The notes under the pieces: model-generated
The model's database searches: none
The model's input: the letters and a program-made list of their open reading frames with translations, nothing else
What the model was told of the DNA's origin: nothing
Position numbers and translations under genes: made by a program
Part shown: in pieces, positions 1-6,600 of the stretch
Position numbering within the stretch: position 1 is the stretch's first letter
Layout of the letters: every line of letters starts with the position of its first letter
NCBI GenBank assembly: GCA_021806345.1
Contig: JAJZXP010000277.1
Coordinates: forward strand, 1 to 6,600
DNA: 6,600 bases
Source: Thermoplasmata archaeon
Lineage (GTDB): Archaea; Thermoplasmatota; Thermoplasmata; Thermoplasmatales; Thermoplasmataceae
Reading direction: 5' to 3'

Positions 1-2225
1 AGGCGAGAGAACTATTTAATCAGTATAATTTCACAGTGGATGAGCTCTCTCCTAAGGAGGTTGAGGTAAGCCTTGACCCTGCAATGATTGGAACAATATT
101 TGAAAATATGCTGCCTGAAAATGAGAGGGGATTAAAGGGTACTTTTTACACCCCTCCTGAGGAGGTTTCATTTATATGTAGAAGGGCACTGGCTTCATAT
201 CTTAAGTTACCCGAAACTATACAGGAAACTGACGGAAAAAAAATTCTTCATGACGGAATAACATCACTTATAGAAACAGTGATTCAGCATAAAAGTGAAA
301 AGGAAGTGAGAGAATTGAGAGAGAAAATCCTCTCCATAACTGTGCTCGATCCTGCGGTTGGTTCAGGCGGGTTCCTTCTTGGCATGATGCAGGAAATGAT
401 AAATCTTCTCCGGCAGGCAGATGAGAGTGTAGGCTGGAATTCTGATTTAGATGTGTATAAAACAAAAATCCTTCAGAATTTGTTTGGGTTTGATATAGAA
501 GATGAGGCTATTGAAATAGCCAGGCTGAGGATGTGGCTTTCCATGATTGTGGATAAAAAGGAGCCAGAGCCTCTCCAGAGTCTGGACCTCAATATTGTTG
601 TAATTTCAGATTCTTTGACTAAATTTGAGCATAGAAATATAGATAGTGACCCTGATTTTACATGGGACGAGATGCGTAATATTCGGGAAAAATTTGCCAC
701 TGCGAAGAAGCCAGATGTAAGAGCAAAGCTCAGAAGAGAGCTTCAAGAGATTCAGAAGAGAATGGAAAATGAGACAGGCGTAAAGGGTGGATTAATCGAA
801 TCCTGGGCACCAAAGCCTATGGATATTATTGTAATGAATCCCCCATATGTAAGGCACGAATCCATAACGGAAGACAAGAAAAAGTATTATAATTCAACTT
901 TCAGAATGGATCGTGATAAATCAATAAATACAAAATCGGATCTATACACCTATTTTATTATCAGGGCTATAGACTTGATTAACGAAAATGGTATCGTATC
1001 AGTTATATCATCAGATAAGTGGCTTGAAACTAAATACGGTAAGGATTTGCAAAAGAAATTGATTGGGAGATTAATCGGAGTTTATGGTCAGAGGGCCCGA
1101 ACGTTTGGAGCAGATGTCAATAGCGTGATCACCGTATACACAAAGAATAATGATTTCTCAAAAGGAGCTGAATTTATCTATCTAGAATCTTACTCATCAC
1201 GTTTGGTAAGGAATTATATCCATTTCATGAGAAAAGACTTGGAACCTGGTACATGGTTTTATCTTCGAGTACCAAAAATGTTTATGGAAAAGATATATCC
1301 AAAGCTGACTCACAATCTTAAAGAATTTGCAGAAATAAAGGCTGGGATTAAAACTGGAGCCAATGGCTTCTTTTACATGAAGGATGTTTCAGCATCTTAT
1401 GAGGGAGATTACCTTGAGGATTACAAGAAGTTTAAGGACTTGGGTGTTAGTGCGAGGAATGAGAAGGAATTAAAGGAGCATGGCCTTATTTACATTGAAA
1501 ATTTATTAGGAGATAGATTTATTTTGGAAGAAAGTGATTTACGTAGAATAGTCAAAAGTCCTAAAGAATTAGATAAATACGTAAATATAGGTAATAACCT
1601 GCAAATTATGTGTTTATACACAAAAAACCCAGGAAAATTTACCAGAAAATATATATACTACGGCGAACAAAAACGTTTTAATTTAAAGCCTTCGACTAAA
1701 AACAGACGCCCTTGGTTTTTTATTAATCAAGCTAAGCCAACAAAGCTTTTAATTACAGTAAATCAAATGGATAGACTTTTCAATCCATTTATAGAGACGG
1801 AAATTTTAGTTGATAAAATGTTTTATCTAGTATACCCTCGTAATAAAGAAGAATATTACAAATTATTTATACTCCTTAATTCTACTATATTTTTTACAAT
1901 ATCAGAATTATATGGTTGGAGAATGGGAGGTGGAATTTTAACTAACACGGTAGAAGGTTACGAAAACATTCCCTTTTTTGATTTTAATAAGATTGATTTT
2001 TCAAAGATTAAAACTCTATTGAATAGAGAGGTAGAAGTTTACTTTAAAGAAGTTAAAATGGAAGATCGCAAGAAATTAGATGAGCAATTGTTTAAGGAAA
2101 TGGGGATTGAAAAATTGTCTCTGGATGAATTTTACAAAGAATTTAATGAACTTGTTGAGGACAGGCTTATCAAAGCTGACAGAGGCTTAAAGTCACAGGA
2201 GGCATCCAATGAGCAGGATAATTGA
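1..2225 (+). CDS. Eco57I-like N6-adenine DNA methyltransferase with type IIG-like specificity region (5' partial)
   Basis: This protein is predicted to transfer a methyl group from S-adenosylmethionine to adenine in a specific DNA site, marking self DNA. The frame is open from base 3 (740 codons visible), and the residues before the GTG at 36 (YNFT, then VDELSP) continue the conserved family sequence. That GTG is therefore an internal Val codon and the true start lies upstream. Numbering from base 3, I see GTFYTP at 46-51, SAM-binding motif I DPAVGSGGF at 116-124, an acidic FGFDIEDEA segment near 162-170, catalytic motif IV NPPY at 279-282, and KTGANGFFYM at about 450-459, which is typical of TaqI/Eco57I-type target-recognition regions. 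No nuclease motif is visible, but the missing N-terminus could hold one. The stop overlaps the PLD-helicase gene by 17 nt, so the two are probably one operon. Bases 1561-2100 are strikingly AT-rich. It could belong to a DISARM drmMI-like, BREX PglX-like or stand-alone RM-like family. The enzyme class is secure; the system name is not. Confidence 0.93.
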   Translation, partial: ARELFNQYNFTVDELSPKEVEVSLDPAMIGTIFENMLPENERGLKGTFYTPPEEVSFICRRALASYLKLPETIQETDGKKILHDGITSLIETVIQHKSEKEVRELREKILSITVLDPAVGSGGFLLGMMQEMINLLRQADESVGWNSDLDVYKTKILQNLFGFDIEDEAIEIARLRMWLSMIVDKKEPEPLQSLDLNIVVISDSLTKFEHRNIDSDPDFTWDEMRNIREKFATAKKPDVRAKLRRELQEIQKRMENETGVKGGLIESWAPKPMDIIVMNPPYVRHESITEDKKKYYNSTFRMDRDKSINTKSDLYTYFIIRAIDLINENGIVSVISSDKWLETKYGKDLQKKLIGRLIGVYGQRARTFGADVNSVITVYTKNNDFSKGAEFIYLESYSSRLVRNYIHFMRKDLEPGTWFYLRVPKMFMEKIYPKLTHNLKEFAEIKAGIKTGANGFFYMKDVSASYEGDYLEDYKKFKDLGVSARNEKELKEHGLIYIENLLGDRFILEESDLRRIVKSPKELDKYVNIGNNLQIMCLYTKNPGKFTRKYIYYGEQKRFNLKPSTKNRRPWFFINQAKPTKLLITVNQMDRLFNPFIETEILVDKMFYLVYPRNKEEYYKLFILLNSTIFFTISELYGWRMGGGILTNTVEGYENIPFFDFNKIDFSKIKTLLNREVEVYFKEVKMEDRKKLDEQLFKEMGIEKLSLDEFYKEFNELVEDRLIKADRGLKSQEASNEQDN
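2197..2202 (+). promoter_or_regulatory. Shine-Dalgarno site for the PLD-helicase gene
   Basis: AGGAGG lies inside the end of the methyltransferase gene, six bases before the ATG at 2209. It supports this ATG as the real start; the frame has a stop (TAA at 2188-2190) just upstream, so no earlier start is possible. It indicates SD-led, probably coupled translation of the second gene from the shared transcript. Confidence 0.8.
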
Positions 2226-5200
2226 TAATGAAAAAGAGAAAATGTATGATATTCTCAATAAGGAGATACCATCAGCAGATGAACTTGCATTTGCATCTGC
2301 ATACTTCAACATAAGAGGGTTTGGTCTTATCAAGGATGCAATTAAGGATAAACCAATGAGTTTCCTTGTTGGAAGGCCGCAGGACGAAAGTATATCCTTT
2401 GAGGAGCAGATAGTTAGGGAGCTAGAAGAGAATGAGGACGATCCAGAATATTTTAATTTGATGGTTGAGGCTGTTTCTTACTTTTCTGATGAACCCAGAT
2501 CAATTAAGAAAATAAACGGTCCTTTTTTCCACGGAAAAGCATACATTGGGGCCAGCCCATCCCTTAACTCTGTAAAAAATGGGATAGGAATAGTGGGATC
2601 CAGCAACTTTACATACGCCGGCTTAAAGACAAATAGCGAACTTAACGTTGTGAATACTGACCGGGAACTTGTAAAAGATATAAGCCAGTGGTTCCAGGGC
2701 AAATGGGATTCTGCCATGGACTACAAAGAAGAATTCCTGTCATTTCTGAAAAATTATACGGTGACGCACACGCCCTATGAGGTTGTAGCAAAGGCCCTAT
2801 ATGAGAATTATAAAAATGACCTTGAGCAGTCGGAAAAAGTTAAAATAATGGGTTTAAAGAAATTTCAGATAGTATCTCTTCTTGAAGCTAGAAGAATTAT
2901 TTCCTCTTATAACGGAGTTGTAATTGCAGATTCAACTGGGCTAGGAAAGACAAGAACCATGATTGCACTTGCGCATGATGCAAGGCAGGAAAAAAAGAAA
3001 GTTCTATTGATTGCTCCCAAGAGTGTGCTGAGAACAACTTGGGCGAAGGAGATGGAAAACCTTGACACACACATAGATTCGATTAATTCTGAACATGTAT
3101 CGGCAAATCCGGATGAATTTCTTGAAAAATACAAACGGAAAGGAATCAATTTTATACTGGTTGATGAAGCCCATTACTTCAAATCCTCATCATCTAACAG
3201 GTACAAGGCACTTAGGGATCTTATAGTTCATAATGATGCACAGGTAGTTCTTGCCACCGCTACCCCTGTGAATAACAGCTTAATGGACCTTCACAACCTC
3301 ATATCCCTGTTTGCTAAAGATGATTCTATACAGGATATTACGGGGACTACACTTAAGGGCTATTTTTCCAACAACCAAAAAATGCTTATTGAAGGCAAAA
3401 ACTTTGAAATGTCAGAGGTTCTTGAGAGATTTGTTGTAAGGCATTCAAGAAAATTCGCCCAGGCAGTAGAGCCTGACCTGAGCTTCCCACAAAGAGTAAT
3501 AGATAAGGATTCTGGAAATGCCTACAAATCAACAATACCCTATGATGCCCTATACTCCAAGCTGGAAAAAATCAATTTTGCGACCTATGATCTTTCAATT
3601 GAAAGGTTTTCTGACCTAAGACTTCCCAGTGGAGAGGCCATATCACAGTTCAACCAGAAGGAAAAAAAGGAAAAGCTGAAGAGTTTGGTTAAAACGATTG
3701 TTATCCTGAATATCTTTAAAAGGCTTGAAAGCTCTATTGTGGCATTCAGGGATACGATCAATTCAATAGTAGATTACATGAAGAAAGCTAAAGCGTATGC
3801 AGAGAAAAATGGATATTTTCTCCCACGTGCCGCTTCAGATGATGCGCTTTTTGATTTTGACGAGGAATTTCCAGGAGACATATTCAAAAACACAAAATAC
3901 AAAGAACTGAAAGATAAATGTATTCTTTCAGAGGATGAAAAAACATGGTTTGTAAATTCATGTGAGAAGGATATTAAACTCTTTGAAGAAATATTAAATG
4001 AAATACCTGAAAAGGACACAAAGATTGAGGCTTTAGTGGCCAGACTAAATAAGATAATGCCTGGTATTGAAGAGCCGAATGGCATAGTTATTTTTACCCA
4101 GTATTCAGCCACAGCAAAGTATCTTTTCAATGCTATAAAAGAGATTTATGAAAGGACGTACCTTACATCAGGAAATAAGTGCATAAATGCCAGTGGAAAA
4201 GACTCCACTACAACTGATATTGTTGAAGATTTTCAGGCTCATGGCGGCATAATAGTAAGCACAGATGTGCTCAGCGAGGGACAAAATTTGCAGAATGCAC
4301 AGTATGTGGTAAACTATGACTTTCCATGGAACCCTGTCGTCCTAATTCAGAGAGTGGGGAGGATAGACAGGATGGGTTCAAAGCACAGCCAGGTCTATCT
4401 ATTGAATATTATGCTGCAGAATTCAAACAAGAATGATGAGAAATCGCTGGAGCATTTTATAGGCCTTATGGGGAAACTTTATGGAAAGATCATAGGCATA
4501 AAGGCCACAATAGGCATTGATTCCCCTGTCCTTGGTGAAGACGCTGACCCAAAGGATTTTGGTAAAACGCAGAAGCTCATTGCAGAGGGGAAAAGCGATA
4601 TTCTGGTTGAATTGGAAAAGGAGTTGGACCAGTTCACAAATGACCCCAAGGATCAGCTAATGGAGATAATAGATCAGAAAGGCGAGGAATGGATTAAAAA
4701 CATCCCGCGAGGCATAGGAGCATTCAAGAAGTTCGATAAAAACGGTGTTTTTAGCCTTTTCACAGATGGTGAAAAATTCTACTGGAGGCTTAAAATGGAG
4801 GGTGGCGAAGAACTAATAAGCGACCCTGGGCAGATAATTCTAATCCTTATGGAAGAAAGCGATAAAGATATCAGTGGTCAAAAGATTGAATACAGCAACC
4901 TTGTTAAAAAACTGAAAGACTTGAAAGAGTCTGTATTGGAGTCTATTTCAAAGGAAAAAATGAGAAGGAAATCGTCCACGGTAATCCCAAACCTCACGAA
5001 ACAAAGTAGCGAGGTATACAATAAGCTAGCAGAAATTGACGAGGAGTTAGCTCTTAAATTCAGGCAGTTGGTAAACATGGAAACAATGGTGCGATCCCTT
5101 TACGAATCGTTGAACAATGAAAACTTCCTTGAGAAAGCACGGGAAGTCATACTTAAGCAGTTCAGCAAAAAAAGTACATCGCCTGAAAAGGAAATAACAC

Positions 5201-5238
5201 TCAAGAGAATATGCTGGTGCCTGCTTTCAAAAGAGTAG
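2209..5238 (+). CDS. PLD-like nuclease domain fused to SNF2-family DEAH helicase (predicted defence effector)
   Basis: This is a 1009-residue cytoplasmic protein, predicted to be a DNA translocase with a nuclease-like domain. An N-terminal phospholipase D-like domain (about 15-175) has HGK at 108-110 and GSSNF at 130-134, one HKD-type half-site; such domains usually dimerise to form an active site. The Asp normally seven residues after the His is Ala115. The SNF2 ATPase core follows: GLGKT (Walker A) 244-248, DEAH (Walker B) 319-322, ATATP (motif III) 349-353, FTQYS near 629-633, STDVLSEGQNLQ (motif V) about 684-695, and QRVGRIDR (motif VI) 714-721. All key ATPase motifs are intact. Between the two RecA lobes is a roughly 150-residue helical insertion with KRLESS and AFRDT, familiar from defence-type SNF2 helicases. 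Residues about 890-990 are charged and probably coiled coil. The gene overlaps the methyltransferase gene by 17 nt and has a good SD site. I infer that it recognises and attacks unmodified DNA. Nuclease activity is likely but unproven. Mokosh-type PLD-helicases are an alternative comparison, but they are built on a different helicase superfamily. Confidence 0.93.
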   Translation: MSRIIDNEKEKMYDILNKEIPSADELAFASAYFNIRGFGLIKDAIKDKPMSFLVGRPQDESISFEEQIVRELEENEDDPEYFNLMVEAVSYFSDEPRSIKKINGPFFHGKAYIGASPSLNSVKNGIGIVGSSNFTYAGLKTNSELNVVNTDRELVKDISQWFQGKWDSAMDYKEEFLSFLKNYTVTHTPYEVVAKALYENYKNDLEQSEKVKIMGLKKFQIVSLLEARRIISSYNGVVIADSTGLGKTRTMIALAHDARQEKKKVLLIAPKSVLRTTWAKEMENLDTHIDSINSEHVSANPDEFLEKYKRKGINFILVDEAHYFKSSSSNRYKALRDLIVHNDAQVVLATATPVNNSLMDLHNLISLFAKDDSIQDITGTTLKGYFSNNQKMLIEGKNFEMSEVLERFVVRHSRKFAQAVEPDLSFPQRVIDKDSGNAYKSTIPYDALYSKLEKINFATYDLSIERFSDLRLPSGEAISQFNQKEKKEKLKSLVKTIVILNIFKRLESSIVAFRDTINSIVDYMKKAKAYAEKNGYFLPRAASDDALFDFDEEFPGDIFKNTKYKELKDKCILSEDEKTWFVNSCEKDIKLFEEILNEIPEKDTKIEALVARLNKIMPGIEEPNGIVIFTQYSATAKYLFNAIKEIYERTYLTSGNKCINASGKDSTTTDIVEDFQAHGGIIVSTDVLSEGQNLQNAQYVVNYDFPWNPVVLIQRVGRIDRMGSKHSQVYLLNIMLQNSNKNDEKSLEHFIGLMGKLYGKIIGIKATIGIDSPVLGEDADPKDFGKTQKLIAEGKSDILVELEKELDQFTNDPKDQLMEIIDQKGEEWIKNIPRGIGAFKKFDKNGVFSLFTDGEKFYWRLKMEGGEELISDPGQIILILMEESDKDISGQKIEYSNLVKKLKDLKESVLESISKEKMRRKSSTVIPNLTKQSSEVYNKLAEIDEELALKFRQLVNMETMVRSLYESLNNENFLEKAREVILKQFSKKSTSPEKEITLKRICWCLLSKE

Positions 5239-5272
5239 TTGATGTACTATTAGCTTTTGTTACTACATCAAC
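5238..5272 (+). terminator. Stem-loop touching the helicase stop codon
   Basis: The arm GTTGATGTA (5238-5246) pairs perfectly with TACATCAAC (5264-5272). After one C-C mismatch, two further pairs extend the stem, leaving an 11-base loop containing a T-rich stretch. The first arm begins with the last base of the TAG stop. The position fits a 3'-end or mRNA-stability element of the operon. No long T-run follows the hairpin, so it is not a classical intrinsic terminator. It could also be a protein-binding palindrome. Confidence 0.5.
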
Positions 5273-5531
5273 ATAACTGCAAAATGGTACTAATGAAATA
5301 CAGATAAACTATAGAAAAGAATATAGAAATAAACCCCTAATTCAGAATATTTTACCAGAAACCTATAACCACTTACATGATACTATATGAAGACACTGTC
5401 ATAGAAACAGCGTTTTAAAGGAAAAATGCAGCAAAATGACATGCAGTGATGTTGTCTTCCTATTATTAAATAATTATAAGTCTCATCAATAGGCATCGAA
5501 AGAACACCGAAAGTCATACCGAAAAGAAACC

Positions 5532-5550
5532 AGTATTTTTTGATACTTTT
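5532..5550 (+). terminator. Weak T-rich hairpin
   Basis: AGTAT (5532-5536) can pair with ATACT (5543-5547) around a TTTTTG loop, and three more Ts follow. Archaeal transcription often ends at T-tracts, so this could act as a backup terminator for the operon. The stem is short and AT-rich, and such patterns arise by chance in DNA of this composition. Confidence 0.2.
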
Positions 5551-5800
5551 ATCTAGAATCTAAAGCCAAAGACATGTTAACTAATTATAAAACACATGTA
5601 ATCCTAAAAATAAGAAATTTTTAACAACCATTCTTTAATTAGAATTTTATTTCCTTTCAGGATTTCAGATAGAGATTATAAAGTTCTCCTATAATCATTT
5701 GCTTTATCTTTCATTATACATAAACACGGCAGTTCAATGAATCTGATCAAATAGAAGTGTAAAATGTTTTCATCACTTCATTTTGTTTTAAAGCATAGCG

Positions 5801-5808
5801 ATTATAAT
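5801..5808 (+). promoter_or_regulatory. Possible TATA box upstream of the broken membrane-protein gene
   Basis: ATTATAAT is centred about 25 bases before the ATG at 5829, the spacing expected for a leaderless archaeal transcript. A second similar element lies at 5811-5818 but is too close to the ATG. The region is AT-rich, so chance matches are common; the assignment rests mainly on the spacing. Confidence 0.3.
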
Positions 5809-5828
5809 CCTTATAATATTCTGATATT

Positions 5829-6203
5829 ATGCAGCAGTATACTCTCGCTTTACCTTATATTTTGAGCATAATTTCTGTCATAGTTTCGCTCTTTACCCTA
5901 TATTTTACTACAATACGAAGAGGCAAAATTAAATTTCATATCACCTAATGCAGTATATGCTTTCCGAGTAAATATTACCGGTTCCTTTAAAAATAATAAT
6001 CTTGCAATTCCGGTATTCACTTCTAATATGGTGTTATTTCGAAAGGGTTTAGCCATAGGATGGTTGTAGATAATAATACTGTATTCCAAGCTCTACTCGA
6101 TATGGACAAAGTCAATGTTACAAGTCCATTCACAGTGACTGGAATAAATTTGAATATACCTTATATATTTCTCCCACGTGTTCTTCAAGTATGTTATAAC
6201 TAA
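5829..6203 (+). pseudogene. Remnant of a small N-terminally membrane-anchored protein (frame broken twice)
   Basis: An ATG at 5829 opens 39 codons that start with MQQYTL, continue as one hydrophobic transmembrane-like helix (about residues 5-27), and end in the basic juxtamembrane sequence IRRGKIKFHIT before TAA at 5946. At the same point the next frame, open from 5884 to the TAG at 6066, continues smoothly: SPNAVYAF, then VNITGSF, LAIPVF and FRKGLAIGW, a beta-rich soluble-looking domain. Near its end the first frame is open again (about 6027-6203) with LLDMDKVNVTSPFTVTG. Membrane anchor, RRGK boundary and globular part in consecutive frames suggest one gene carrying two compensating indels. 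The layout resembles small one-TM proteins with a xRRGKIK junction, but I cannot assign a family. A TATA-like element sits about 25 bases upstream. A minus-strand open stretch of 63 codons (5898-6089) overlaps; I judge it less likely. Chance is a real alternative. Confidence 0.35.
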
Positions 6204-6330
6204 TGCTAATTTAAGACTTAGTGATTATTTTATTTTGTTTTTTATAATATTGATCATTCTATTAACCTTCATATGACTTGTAAAACCCATTGCAGAAAAA
6301 AGATAATGGCAAAATAGCATAAAAATTAGA
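6204..6330. other. AT-rich intergenic spacer before the AbrB promoter
   Basis: I see no gene here. The plus strand can be read as a hydrophobic run in several frames because of T-rich tracts around 6226-6260, which is a composition effect. No strong hairpin or convincing promoter element is visible until the TATA box that follows. Confidence 0.4.
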
Positions 6331-6333
6331 AAA

Positions 6334-6341
6334 CTTATAAA
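6334..6341 (+). promoter_or_regulatory. TATA box of the AbrB-like gene
   Basis: CTTATAAA, preceded by an A-rich stretch that could serve as a B-recognition element, lies about 40 bases before the ATG at 6378. Transcription would start around 6362-6365, giving a leader of only about 13-16 bases. This is a typical archaeal arrangement and I see no SD site in the short leader. Confidence 0.55.
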
Positions 6342-6377
6342 CAGGAATCTAACTAACGATTTTTATTATCCATCCCA

Positions 6378-6539
6378 ATGCCGGATAAACTGTTAGCAGT
6401 AGCAAAGACATCTTCAAAGGGTTCTTCATTGAGAATAACAATTCCAAAGGAGATTGCAGAAAAATTGAATATCTCAGAATCAGAACATATTGGTTTTTAT
6501 TAAGTTGAAGGTGAGATTTTGATCATAAAGATTTCATAA
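6378..6539 (+). pseudogene. AbrB/SpoVT-like DNA-binding regulator with in-frame stop at codon 42
   Basis: The reading frame from ATG 6378 gives MPDKLLAVAK, TSSKGSSLRI and TIPKEIAEKL, the hallmark N-terminal half of the swapped-hairpin AbrB/MazE/SpoVT fold (KGSSLRITIPKEIAEKL), followed by NISESEHIGFY. At 6501-6503 a TAA stops translation at 41 residues. The same frame then continues with VEGEILIIKIS and a second TAA at 6537-6539, exactly the C-terminal strand such proteins have (total about 53 residues). A single change of a Glu codon GAA to TAA explains the break. Without the last strand the dimeric fold should not form. The old stop overlaps the ATG of the next gene (TAATG), so the two were probably co-translated and the regulator may have controlled its neighbour. 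It could instead be a sequencing error or a stop that is read through. Confidence 0.72.
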
Positions 6540-6600
6540 TGGCACAAATAAATGATATAAAATCTTTCAAATATCTCAATATTTTCACTGGATTTGCCCT
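6539..6600 (+). CDS. Start of an unidentified, possibly membrane, protein (3' partial)
   Basis: An ATG at 6539 shares its A with the TAA that closes the AbrB frame and opens a frame that stays open to the window end (20 full codons). It begins MAQINDIKSFKYLNIFTGFA: a short polar stretch, then a segment turning hydrophobic, as at the start of a first transmembrane helix. No SD site lies at the usual distance, so translation probably depended on coupling to the upstream frame; the new stop in that gene may therefore reduce its expression. Too little is visible to name a family. The one-base overlap and the open frame are the only evidence that it is a gene. Confidence 0.5.
   Translation, partial: MAQINDIKSFKYLNIFTGFA

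Larger units (their letters stand above)
5239..5828. other. AT-rich intergenic region without a supportable gene
   Basis: All frames of both strands are broken into pieces shorter than about 40 codons, and none resembles a family I know. The stretch holds the hairpin at its start, three spaced CGAAA-type repeats near 5496-5525, a T-rich hairpin near 5532-5550, and TATA-like motifs near 5585 and 5675 that lead to no credible start codon. The composition is lower in GC than the operon (one 60-base line near 5581-5640 is about 18% GC). It may be degraded gene remnants, but nothing identifiable remains. Confidence 0.5.

Noticed and set aside
3774..4130. Minus-strand 118-codon open frame and several similar frames inside the two large genes
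   Set aside because: They are antisense to strongly supported coding sequence with intact motifs, and their translations are low-complexity Ser/Phe-rich as expected for shadows.
5342..5420. Short plus-strand frame ending in a protein-like YMILYEDTVIETAF
   Set aside because: Only about 24 codons, with no supported start or homology that I can recognise; expected by chance in a 1-kb spacer.
5600..5780. Short minus-strand frames that could be spliced into one peptide
   Set aside because: They are about 20-33 codons each, need a frame jump, and resemble no family I know.
5845..5906. Near-repeat of a TCGCT..TTACC.TATATTTT sequence (5845-5863 and 5886-5906)
   Set aside because: The copies differ in length and base, lie in the coding sequence of a hydrophobic helix, and have no flanking similarity; composition and repeated hydrophobic codons explain them.
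5898..6089. Minus-strand open frame of 63 codons
   Set aside because: It has no recognisable motif, no evident SD site or promoter, and overlaps plus-strand frames that together give a more coherent membrane-anchored protein. I could not fully exclude it.
5239..6377. Search for tRNA, CRISPR repeats, IS ends or transposase remnants in the spacer
   Set aside because: No cloverleaf-like elements, no regularly spaced 24-37 base repeats, no matching terminal inverted repeats and no recognisable transposase motifs were seen.

Overview
The window looks archaeal, most likely an AT-rich thermoplasmatal-type genome. This is inferred, not proven. The reasons are heavy use of AGA/AGG and ATA codons, TATA-box-like promoter elements at plausible distances from start codons, and an AbrB/SpoVT-type regulator near the right end whose N-terminus has an archaeal look. 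I see no tRNA, rRNA, CRISPR array, intact transposase or prophage gene.

Left part (1-5238): two long plus-strand genes that overlap by 17 nt form an operon. The first is the C-terminal ~740 residues of an Eco57I-like N6-adenine DNA methyltransferase with a type IIG-like target-recognition region; its 5' end lies outside the window. The second is a 1009-residue protein that joins an N-terminal phospholipase D-like (HKD-type) domain to an SNF2/DEAH helicase and a charged C-terminal tail. A methylase that can mark self DNA, coupled to a translocase carrying a nuclease-like domain, is the layout of a restriction-modification-like anti-phage system. It resembles a compacted DISARM class 1 set (methylase, SNF2 helicase, PLD) with PLD and helicase in one polypeptide. 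The second half of the methylase, in and after the specificity region, is much more AT-rich (about 28% GC by hand count) than its catalytic half (about 43% GC in the lines counted), as expected if the specificity part has been exchanged.

Middle part (5239-6377): about 1.1 kb of AT-rich DNA without an intact long gene. It begins with a stem-loop touching the helicase stop codon. A T-rich hairpin, spaced short repeats and isolated TATA-like motifs follow. From about 5829 to 6203 there are traces of a small membrane-anchored protein whose reading frame appears broken twice.

Right end (6331-6600): a TATA box precedes an AbrB-like transcription factor gene interrupted by an in-frame TAA at codon 42. 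Its original stop overlaps, as TAATG, the start of another gene that runs off the window and begins with a short polar stretch followed by a hydrophobic segment.

Overall, an apparently intact defence operon (its left end unseen) sits beside a decaying spacer region with at least one broken regulator gene, as is common in defence or accessory islands.
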